Of a stretch of DNA of 35,547 nucleotides, positions 6,709 through 14,050 are shown piece after piece; position 1 is the first letter of the stretch, and each line of letters opens with the position of its first letter. Position numbers and translations under genes: made by a program. A model generated the notes under the pieces. That model was not told the DNA's origin and ran no database searches. It saw only the letters and a list, made by a program, of their open reading frames with translations. Source of the DNA: a virus. The DNA lies in IMG/VR virus record IMGVR_UViG_3300030331_005786, positions 1 through 35,547 of that record; one strand, given 5' to 3'.

Positions 6709-7668
6709 TTATTTTTTTAAGTAGTTGAATATTTTTTCTTTTAGTTCCATTAAATTTGGACCTGCTGGTTTGTTTCTTGGTTTTCCATCTGGTGTATAAC
6801 CACAAGTACCTTCATTCATATCATAATTTTTAATTTGTTTATTAACTTGAGATAAACGAGCTTCTAGTTTATTTAATTCATCCCCATATTGGTCAGCAAC
6901 AGGACCACCTTCTGCTTCTATATCGGGATCATTTTCCATTTCTCTATATAAATTAGATATTCTTCTTTCTAAATCTCCTTTTTCGTCTCTTAAATCTAAA
7001 ATTTGATCAAAACTTAGTTTAGGAACTGATTTCATTTTTTCTTTTCTTGTTTTAGCTGCTCTTGTTTTTACTAAAACAGGATCATTTAAATCTGCTTCCA
7101 TTACTCTATCTCCTAATACACCTCTATTTCTAAGAGTTTCTAGGTCTTTTATATAAGCATTAGTGTCAACAATATATTTACCTAAATCTTCTTCTTTTTC
7201 AGTGTCCTTATTTTTAGTAATACTTAACAGTGTAAATTTAGGATTTCTAAAATCATCATAATTACTATTATAATGTTGGGTTTGGTAAATAAAATACTCA
7301 TCTTCTAAACCTTTTGTTTCATGATATTGCATATGAACAAAAGTAGTATTCATACCAGATTGTTCAGTCCAGTCAGCATGTTTTTTTAATCTATCTTTTA
7401 ATGCTTTATCATTCCTAGAAGCCATACCATTGGGAAACATATCTTCTACTTCTTTTTGTTGAAACATATCACCTGGTTTTTCTTTTTTAGGATATGTTCC
7501 TTCTTGACCATAATCAGTAAATTCTTTTAAATAGGGTTGTTCACCATCTTTATTATATGAAGTAAAAGTAGAACTACGCATAGCATCAGTTTCTTTTTGA
7601 GCATTACTTTTAAATTCTTTAATATACTGTTCTTTAAAGTATTTTGTTAACGAAAAGTTATCAGCCAT
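6709..7668 (-). CDS. Hypothetical virion-type protein with coiled coil
   Basis: 319 residues. The leader MADNFSLTKYFKEQYIKEF matches the capsid-targeting-like pattern, with IKE18 as a candidate cut site. Residues 90-180 appear to be a folded domain (TTFVHMQYHETKGLEDEYFI, then FTLLSITKNKDTEKEE). Residues 215-280 are a predicted coiled coil (DLERRISNLYREMEN, then LNKLEARLSQVNKQI). The C-terminus has a short motif, MNEGTCGYTPDGKPRNKP. An exact promoter element lies 16 bases upstream. I do not recognise the family. The leader and promoter link it to the rest of the accessory block. Confidence 0.8.
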   Translation of the reverse strand: MADNFSLTKYFKEQYIKEFKSNAQKETDAMRSSTFTSYNKDGEQPYLKEFTDYGQEGTYPKKEKPGDMFQQKEVEDMFPNGMASRNDKALKDRLKKHADWTEQSGMNTTFVHMQYHETKGLEDEYFIYQTQHYNSNYDDFRNPKFTLLSITKNKDTEKEEDLGKYIVDTNAYIKDLETLRNRGVLGDRVMEADLNDPVLVKTRAAKTRKEKMKSVPKLSFDQILDLRDEKGDLERRISNLYREMENDPDIEAEGGPVADQYGDELNKLEARLSQVNKQIKNYDMNEGTCGYTPDGKPRNKPAGPNLMELKEKIFNYLKK

Positions 7669-7684
7669 GGTAAATTAATATTAA

Positions 7685-7699
7685 TTTTATTATAAATAT
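7685..7699 (-). promoter_or_regulatory. Putative late promoter element
   Basis: An exact copy of ATATTTATAATAAAA on the coding strand, 16 bases before the ATG of the 319-residue protein. It lies in a 58-base gap that is entirely A/T-rich and contains no other recognisable signal. Confidence 0.6.
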
Positions 7700-7726
7700 A
7701 TAAAAACTATATAAAATATGCGGGTT

Positions 7727-8302
7727 TTATTTTTTTAAATTCTCTAGATATTCTATAGTTTTTTCTAAACTTTCTAATACTCTTTTTTTATTATATCCTC
7801 CAACCCATTTTTCAACATCACCTTGTTCTGTTACATAGGATTCATTAGATGTTGTTAATTGATCTTTAACAAAATCTTTAAAATCCTGAATAAAAGCATC
7901 TAAATCTGTATTATGGATGTTTTTTTCATATATTTCCCATGCTCCTACTTTTTTTAAATCAGATACAAAATATAAAAAACATTCATAACATTTTTTATGT
8001 ATTTTATAATAACTAGGATCAAATTTATGTTTCATTTGTTTATTACAATTAGGACAAAATAAGGGGGTTTTAATTAATTTTTTTATTTCATCATACTTTG
8101 TAATATTTTGTTTAATTCCATTTTTGATAGTCCATTTACGACCATTTTCTTCCCAAATATCTCCCTCTTTATAAAATGTATCTTTTTTAGTATAACCTAT
8201 TCCTTCAACAGTTCTATCACCTGTTTTTCCTTGTACTAAATTTCTAACACGTTGTACATCTTTTTTGGAAAATTCTTTTCTTAAAACATTATCTTGACTC
8301 AT
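7727..8302 (-). CDS. Zinc-ribbon protein
   Basis: 191 residues. Residues 83-108 hold a four-cysteine zinc ribbon, CPNC (83-86) and CYEC (105-108), separated by a basic, aromatic loop (KHKFDPSYYKIHKK). The N-terminal 75 residues include a beta-like stretch (FYKEGDIWEENGRKWTIKNG) and the C-terminal 60 are helical (VLESLEKTIEYLENLKK). The start ATG overlaps the stop of the 1071-residue gene's upstream frame in ATGA fashion (8299-8302), so the two are translationally coupled. Zinc binding is a safe inference. Nucleic-acid binding is possible but not shown; I recall similar zinc-ribbon proteins in marine T4-like phages. Confidence 0.8.
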   Translation of the reverse strand: MSQDNVLRKEFSKKDVQRVRNLVQGKTGDRTVEGIGYTKKDTFYKEGDIWEENGRKWTIKNGIKQNITKYDEIKKLIKTPLFCPNCNKQMKHKFDPSYYKIHKKCYECFLYFVSDLKKVGAWEIYEKNIHNTDLDAFIQDFKDFVKDQLTTSNESYVTEQGDVEKWVGGYNKKRVLESLEKTIEYLENLKK

Positions 8303-11300
8303 AAACCTAATTCTTTTAATTTACTTATTGTTGAAGCAGTATCCGTATGTAATATACCAATTCCACCAGCTTTTATCCATTGATCTATATTTGATTCTCT
8401 ATCATCAATTAATATACTATCTGGATCTGCATAATTTTGTTTATTTATAGCTTGTGCTAATATTAGTTTAGTTGATGGTAAATTCCTTTTTCTCCAAGTT
8501 CTTTTACCTATCCTTGAATAATTAGCTCTTGAAGGAGAAGATAATAATAAAGGATCATATTTTTTTATATAATTCCATAATTGTTTTCCATCTTCCATCC
8601 AATCCATACCTACCCAAAATCTTACTCCAATACCATCTACTAATTCCCAAAATTTTTCTTTTCCAAATTTTCTTTCATATTCTGTTGGAGATATACCATC
8701 TGCAAATCTTCTAAATCTTTTATCAAAATCAACTAATACCCCATCCATGTCAGAGTAAATTTTATAAGTTTTTTGTTCAGTTATATTTTTTTTGGATTTT
8801 CTAATTAAACTCCATTTGGGTAATTTTTTACCCTTATATTCTCCATCCATCTCAAAATTTCTAACTGAGTATTTTTTGCCATCTTTATCTTCTAAAGATA
8901 GTTTATATCTATTTACTCCTTCTCTACTATTTTTTATTACTTTTAATTGTAATGATTTTTCTAATTTTTTCCCACTTAAAGGAAATCCTTTAGGAGCTCT
9001 TAATACATCACCTGGTAGTATTTGACCATCATAATTAGATAAATCTATACCTATTTCTTTTATTATATCAGGTTTTCTTCCTTGTGCTGATCTTTTCTTA
9101 CCCTTTTTAGGTCGAAAATCTTTTTTTTGTTTTCCGTCTGTACCACTCATTTGTCCCTTACATACTTTTACGGCTCTTGCTGTTAAAAATGGATTATGTT
9201 TTTCACCCTCTCTTTTTCTTTTAGCTATATAATTATAACCTCTTTTACATAATTTTTCATTTATTAATTGATCTATATATTCAGTAATATCTCTATAACT
9301 TGTACCTGAGGGAAATGATCCCATTTTTTTTAATGCTGCTGCTTTAGTTTTAAAAGGTCCAAATTCTTGTCTTATACCTGGTGAAAATGGATTATCTTGC
9401 ATAAAATAAAATTTACCATCTTTTTTATATACAGCTCTATATCTATACCCAGATCCTTTACCATAACCTCCTTTTTTTTCATTTATCTTCTTTTTTTTTA
9501 AACGTTGTGTTTTTCTTTTAGAAGCTTCTTTACGTTGTTTAATATAATTAAATGCAGATTGTAGTTTCTTTTTCTTTTTAGGATCTTTAGTTCTTCCTAA
9601 TGCTGCTCTTATTCTTTGATGAATTAAATTGATTACTTGAGATTGACGAGCATGAGATTTATTTTTAAATGAAGATTTATTTAATGTATTTACTACATCT
9701 TGTCTTGTAGAAAATTTTACTTTTACTGTATCAGAAGGATCTTCATCAGTGTATAATCTTCTTCCTGATCCTTTAGGTTTTTTACCTGTTCCTTTTTTAG
9801 GGTCTGCTTCAGATATAATACCAAATGTAATGCAAGGATTTTGCCCACACCCACAATTTATTTTTTCTTCAATTTTATCTTTTACATTTATAACTCCTAC
9901 CATATCGCTTCCTAAATGAGGATCACAATGATAATCATATACCCCAGGTTTATTAAATTTAACAGTAAAAACCCATCCTTTACCTACTTCATTTTTAAAA
10001 CTTCCTGGGTTGTTTTTATTTCTAGGATGGGATTTATCTCCATTTACATTATGATATCCTTCTTCATTAATAAATTTTACAATATCTCCCTTATTTATAG
10101 TAAGATCTTTAGGTATAAATTCTAAACCTTTAGCTATTACTTCATGTACTGTATTGTTTTTATCTTCATTGACATTAGTTGTTGTTTTTAATGTTTTTGA
10201 TAATTGTAATGCTTTATAATATTTTTGATTTTTATCTCCTAATTGAACTCCCTTTTTATCCTTATCTTTATCCATTTTCTTTAATCTAGATAGTTCTTTA
10301 TTGATTAATGATAATGGAATTTTTTTACCTTTAGGTATTTTTAATCTTTTTCTAACTGTTCCTTGTTTTAAACTGCCTGCTTTTTTTCCTTTAGCAGCCA
10401 TTTTTTCATATGTATCTCCTTCTTTTAATTCTTCTTCTAAACCCATTGCTAATTCTCTAGCATAAGCATTTATACCAAAAGGATCTGGTTTTTGTTTTTT
10501 AATTTTTATTGGAATTAAAGATCCTCCTTCTTCAATATCATTATCTAAAGAATCTGTCCAATTTCTAAATGTCATTGTTCCTACTAAATTAGCTTCTTGT
10601 TCAATTTTATCTAAATTTTTATCTTTTGTAGTATCTGTTGTTTGTATATTACCTAATCTACCTTCTAAAAATTGAGTATGATGAACCATTTCATGGGCAT
10701 ATGACCTAACTATGTCTTTGGGATGTCTACCTTCTGTATATAAAACTATAGTTTGAGTGTTTGGGTCATAATAAGCAGTTTTACCAAGGAAATTTTTAGC
10801 ATTTTCTGAATCACCATCTACAATTTTTAAGGTAGGTAATGGTTCTATATTTCTACCTTTTTTTAACATATAATTAGTTAAATCACTAATCATTTGTATA
10901 TAATCTATATTTTGAGTATATGTAGCATTTTCTTTTAATGTAGGAGAAACTATATCGAATACTTTACCTTTATCTTCTTTTGATAATTTTTTAGGTAAAA
11001 ATGGAGTAAAATATAATTTTCCTTTTTTAGCTGCTTCTCTAGCATTTCTGCCCCTCATACCTTCATCCTGAGTAGTAATAATTTTTAAATCTAAATTATC
11101 ATATTTTTTAGGATTAGTTTTTAATGTTTTTGCCCTATCAACTATATCTTTATCATCATCATCAGCACCTTCTCTTCTACCAATTACCCAATAAACAATA
11201 TCTTGAGGGTTATTTTTAGCAAAACTATAAATATCACCAATAGGCATTTTTGATGGTTGAATCCTAACTTTAGGTGGTAAATAATCTTGATAAATTTCCC

Positions 11301-11514
11301 ATATTAAAAGAGCTTCAGCTTGCGAAATACCATTCCTTTCACCCCCTCCTACTAGTATAATTAATTCATCAATTTCGGGATATTGCTTTAAAGCTTCTTC
11401 AACTACTTCAAAATGTCCTCCTATTGGAGGTTTAAAACCACCGCCATAAAGAGCAACTATCTTTTTATCTTCTTCTAATAATCCTTCTAATAAAGATCTT
11501 GTTAAATGATTCAT
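8299..11514 (-). CDS. Multi-enzyme polyprotein-like fusion (NTase, zincin, cupredoxin, HAD)
   Basis: 1071 residues. In order: leader MNHLTRSLLEGLLEED; cytidylyltransferase-like domain about 18-175 (GGFKPPIGGH at 25-34, MRGRNAREA at 153-161); HExxH zincin-like domain about 196-330 (His274, Glu275, His278; Glu307 as possible third ligand); linker 366-450; cupredoxin 455-544 with type 1 copper ligands His488, Cys530, His533, Met538; CGCGQNPC at 554-561; basic helical domain 585-676; small domain 688-732; LCKRG Cys-pair domain 754-800; basic domain 821-905; HAD 5'(3')-nucleotidase 914-1071 (DMDGVLVDF at 922-930, IDDRE at 1036-1040). Candidate (I/L)-x-E sites lie at most junctions: 195, 365, 569, 679, 753, 820 and 913. 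There is no frameshift or stop. Individual domain calls are strong. The biological reason for the fusion is inferred. Confidence 0.9.
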   Translation of the reverse strand: MNHLTRSLLEGLLEEDKKIVALYGGGFKPPIGGHFEVVEEALKQYPEIDELIILVGGGERNGISQAEALLIWEIYQDYLPPKVRIQPSKMPIGDIYSFAKNNPQDIVYWVIGRREGADDDDKDIVDRAKTLKTNPKKYDNLDLKIITTQDEGMRGRNAREAAKKGKLYFTPFLPKKLSKEDKGKVFDIVSPTLKENATYTQNIDYIQMISDLTNYMLKKGRNIEPLPTLKIVDGDSENAKNFLGKTAYYDPNTQTIVLYTEGRHPKDIVRSYAHEMVHHTQFLEGRLGNIQTTDTTKDKNLDKIEQEANLVGTMTFRNWTDSLDNDIEEGGSLIPIKIKKQKPDPFGINAYARELAMGLEEELKEGDTYEKMAAKGKKAGSLKQGTVRKRLKIPKGKKIPLSLINKELSRLKKMDKDKDKKGVQLGDKNQKYYKALQLSKTLKTTTNVNEDKNNTVHEVIAKGLEFIPKDLTINKGDIVKFINEEGYHNVNGDKSHPRNKNNPGSFKNEVGKGWVFTVKFNKPGVYDYHCDPHLGSDMVGVINVKDKIEEKINCGCGQNPCITFGIISEADPKKGTGKKPKGSGRRLYTDEDPSDTVKVKFSTRQDVVNTLNKSSFKNKSHARQSQVINLIHQRIRAALGRTKDPKKKKKLQSAFNYIKQRKEASKRKTQRLKKKKINEKKGGYGKGSGYRYRAVYKKDGKFYFMQDNPFSPGIRQEFGPFKTKAAALKKMGSFPSGTSYRDITEYIDQLINEKLCKRGYNYIAKRKREGEKHNPFLTARAVKVCKGQMSGTDGKQKKDFRPKKGKKRSAQGRKPDIIKEIGIDLSNYDGQILPGDVLRAPKGFPLSGKKLEKSLQLKVIKNSREGVNRYKLSLEDKDGKKYSVRNFEMDGEYKGKKLPKWSLIRKSKKNITEQKTYKIYSDMDGVLVDFDKRFRRFADGISPTEYERKFGKEKFWELVDGIGVRFWVGMDWMEDGKQLWNYIKKYDPLLLSSPSRANYSRIGKRTWRKRNLPSTKLILAQAINKQNYADPDSILIDDRESNIDQWIKAGGIGILHTDTASTISKLKELGL

Positions 11515-12314
11515 TTATTTAAAAATTGTTTTATTTTTGATTGAGCTTCTTCAGCTGATACTGAATTATCTATTATATTTTTTACTCCATTATCAGCTAG
11601 TAAATTTTTTATTTGTGCATTTATTTTAGCTTTTCTTTCATCTGATCTAGCTTGGGCTTTAGCATCTTTTGGTTTTGTGCCTTGGGGTTTAAAAGGATCT
11701 AAATATTTTTTTATTATTGACTCTAAGTCTTCTAATTTTTCATCTTTTAATAAATTTGAAACAGACACAAAATTATCACCAAATGCATTTTTATATTCAT
11801 TATAATTTTGGGTAACATCATTCCATGTGCGCATTACAATAGCGGGCGCTAAACTTCTATCTTTACCCCCAGATTTATCAAATCTATCCTGATTTTGTTT
11901 TAATGAGCGTTCTAAATCTGTATAAACATATAACATAAATACTTCGTATCCTGCTTTTTCTAGTTCATCTTTTAATTTAAGAGTAGCTTTACTTGATGCT
12001 GCAGTTCCGTCTAATATAAATGACTCTCTGTTAGATATTGCTCTTGGTAAATCTTCATCTTTTAGTTTTGATGTTGCTTGTCTCATTAATTTAGCAGCTT
12101 TACTTCTTTCTTCAGGTGTAGCATTTTTTAAATCTAAACTAACTCCTGATTTTTTTAATAAAGGGACAAAATCTAAATCTAAATTGTAAGTAGTTAAACC
12201 TGATAGGTCTAATCCTCTTAAAATAAATCCTTTACCTGCTCCAGGTGCTCCTGCTAATATAATTGCTTTGGGATTACCAATAGCTTCACTTAATATTCTA
12301 ACTAAACTTATCAT
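11511..12314 (-). CDS. P-loop kinase, zeta-toxin/AAA-like
   Basis: 267 residues. A Walker A motif GAPGAGKG lies at 22-29, directly after a short leader (MISLVRILSE). Then come NLDLDFVPLL, a helical lid, an FILDGTAASSK segment acting as Walker B-like strand, and VFMLYVYTDLERSLKQNQDR, typical of the arginine-containing lid of small-molecule kinases. The overall layout resembles zeta-toxin and related phage kinases that phosphorylate a nucleotide, sugar or RNA end; the substrate is unknown. The C-terminal 60 residues are Lys-rich and helical. The stop overlaps the next start (TGA/ATG at 11511-11514). A promoter element lies only 4 bases before the ATG. Confidence 0.8.
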   Translation of the reverse strand: MISLVRILSEAIGNPKAIILAGAPGAGKGFILRGLDLSGLTTYNLDLDFVPLLKKSGVSLDLKNATPEERSKAAKLMRQATSKLKDEDLPRAISNRESFILDGTAASSKATLKLKDELEKAGYEVFMLYVYTDLERSLKQNQDRFDKSGGKDRSLAPAIVMRTWNDVTQNYNEYKNAFGDNFVSVSNLLKDEKLEDLESIIKKYLDPFKPQGTKPKDAKAQARSDERKAKINAQIKNLLADNGVKNIIDNSVSAEEAQSKIKQFLNK

Positions 12315-12318
12315 TTAT

Positions 12319-12333
12319 TTTTATTATAAATAT
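12319..12333 (-). promoter_or_regulatory. Putative late promoter element
   Basis: An exact copy of ATATTTATAATAAAA on the coding strand, only 4 bases before the kinase ATG. If TATAAT is the -10 element, the message would start almost at the ATG, giving a nearly leaderless transcript. Its outer end touches the stop codon of the upstream nuclease gene. Confidence 0.5.
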
Positions 12334-13103
12334 TATAAGTTTCTTTTTACTGTAGTTTTAAATTCTGTAAATGTTGGTGAATGTTTAGGGTTTTCTAAAT
12401 CAAATAATTTTTTAACAGTATTAAAAATATCAATATTTTCTTCTTGTGTTCTTTTTGACTCATACATTTCCCATCCTTTACCTTGTATTTTATCTTGTGA
12501 TTTTTTTCTTTTCGAAGATTTTAACCATAATACACCATAACGATCTGCTTTTTTACCATAACATTCTTTATACATTTTACCATAAACAGCCGTTTGTAAA
12601 TCATAAGTAGTTTGAAGATGATTTGAAGTTTTAAAATCAATAATCCATAATTCATTATTAATTTCACAAACCATATCACAAGTACCTGCTACTTTTAATT
12701 CATCTGAAAATAAATGTACTTCAGTTTCAATTAATATAGGTTTATATTCTTCCCAAAAATCTACAAATTTTAAAAACATTTGCCAAATATCAGGATTATA
12801 CATTGGAGTACCATTTTGAAGAAAATTTAATTCTTTTCCATTTAAATAATCTTCAATCATTTCATGTACTTGTGTACCTTCTTCTCCTGCTTTTTTAACA
12901 ATCCAGTCAGCAGAATATCCTACTTTTTTAAGCCAATCTTGAAAATGTTTTCCTTTAGGATAATAACTTAAAACATAAGTTACAGAAGGATAATATTTAC
13001 CATTTCTTCTATAATATCTAGCATCAGGTAAAGTTATTTGTTTTGCATCTTCACTAATTTCTAAAATCCTATTATAAGATTTTTTTATATTTCTTTTTTT
13101 CAT
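12333..13103 (-). CDS. RecB/Cas4-like PD-(D/E)xK exonuclease
   Basis: 256 residues with the full motif set of the PDDEXK_1 (RecB C-terminal/Cas4-type) family: GTQVHE with His80 at 76-81, Glu126 in LIETEVHL, Asp143 in GTCDMV, Asp156-x-Lys158 in WIIDFKTS, and the trailing YDLQTAVYGKMY with Gln170. Such enzymes are metal-dependent DNA exonucleases. I see no Fe-S cysteine quartet. The gene overlaps the primase stop by 4 bases, so it is coupled to primase, consistent with a role in replication, recombination or host DNA breakdown. The N-terminus contains RILEISED, two (I/L)-x-E sites, but the leader similarity is weaker than in the genes downstream. Confidence 0.88.
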   Translation of the reverse strand: MKKRNIKKSYNRILEISEDAKQITLPDARYYRRNGKYYPSVTYVLSYYPKGKHFQDWLKKVGYSADWIVKKAGEEGTQVHEMIEDYLNGKELNFLQNGTPMYNPDIWQMFLKFVDFWEEYKPILIETEVHLFSDELKVAGTCDMVCEINNELWIIDFKTSNHLQTTYDLQTAVYGKMYKECYGKKADRYGVLWLKSSKRKKSQDKIQGKGWEMYESKRTQEENIDIFNTVKKLFDLENPKHSPTFTEFKTTVKRNL

Positions 13104-14032
13104 ACTAATTGTAGTTTTCTTTCCATTAATTGATAAGAGGTTAAAGGGAATGTATTTTGAATTAAATTTGTAAAATTATTAAACCCCATTTCACTTGGAT
13201 CTTTATTATCAAGGTCTATTAAATAAACTTCTTTTCCTTCATTCATGAACTCTTCTGCAAATTTAAGAGTTTGTTTCATAGCATCGGTATCTAGTGCTAT
13301 ATATATTTTTTCAATAGTAGATGTTACTATTTTTTTCATTAATTCAGATTGTATATTTTTACCTAATAAGGGTATAGCATTACGTTTTATAGCTATAGCA
13401 TCAAACATACCTTCACAAATAACTAAAGGTAAAGACCAATTTATTAAATGTTCATTTGGTATTATATTTCTTGATGCTTCTGGGTTTTTATATTTTATAT
13501 ATGGATCTTTTTCAAATGATCTTCCAGTATAATAATTTAATTTACCTCTTTTATCATATGAAGGTATAATAATCATTTTAGCATATTTACCATACTCACA
13601 ATATCCTATATTATATTTTTCAATATCTTCAATAGTTATATCTCTATTTTTTAAATATGCCCATGCTTGCCTTCCTATTATATTTTTACTATTATTAACT
13701 ATAGGAATAAATTCCTTTGGTAATTTTAAATTATATTTAACTATTTCTACGTCTTTAACTTGATAACCAGTCTTTACTAATGATTTTAATTCTGAAAAAT
13801 GTTCAGGTAGTGCTTTTACTTTTTTAAATAGTGTATTTAAATATTTTCCTTTTTCATTACAAACCCAACAATGCCAGGGATGATGTCCTTTTTTATTATC
13901 TGTAAAATTAATTTCTAATTTAGGTTTATGATGATTACATAAAGGACAATGAAATGCTCTATTACCACGAGCAGTCATTTTTCCCTCGCCTAATACTCTA
14001 CTTACTAAGCTTACTAGTAGTTCATTTATCAT
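13100..14032 (-). CDS. 61: DNA primase, gp61/DnaG type
   Basis: About 310 residues from the ATG at 14030-14032 (MINELLVSLVSRVLG). A TTG at 14045-14047 would add five residues and is less likely. The N-terminal zinc-binding domain has CPLCNHHKPKLEI (Cys29, Cys32) and CWVCNEKG (Cys55, Cys58). The TOPRIM core has the catalytic Glu207 in LVICEGMFDAIAI and Asp248-x-Asp250 in IALDTDA, followed by KDPSEMG. This is the DnaG-type primase architecture used by T4-like phages to make lagging-strand primers with a partner helicase, which is not in this window. It sits between a GIY-YIG-type nuclease and a RecB-like nuclease. Confidence 0.9.
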   Translation of the reverse strand: MINELLVSLVSRVLGEGKMTARGNRAFHCPLCNHHKPKLEINFTDNKKGHHPWHCWVCNEKGKYLNTLFKKVKALPEHFSELKSLVKTGYQVKDVEIVKYNLKLPKEFIPIVNNSKNIIGRQAWAYLKNRDITIEDIEKYNIGYCEYGKYAKMIIIPSYDKRGKLNYYTGRSFEKDPYIKYKNPEASRNIIPNEHLINWSLPLVICEGMFDAIAIKRNAIPLLGKNIQSELMKKIVTSTIEKIYIALDTDAMKQTLKFAEEFMNEGKEVYLIDLDNKDPSEMGFNNFTNLIQNTFPLTSYQLMERKLQLV

Positions 14033-14050
14033 ATAGGAAATATACAATTA

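Noticed and set aside
14033-14047. TTG start adding five residues to the primase
   Set aside because: The ATG at 14030-14032 gives a normal primase N-terminus. The TTG cannot be excluded but has no supporting signal.
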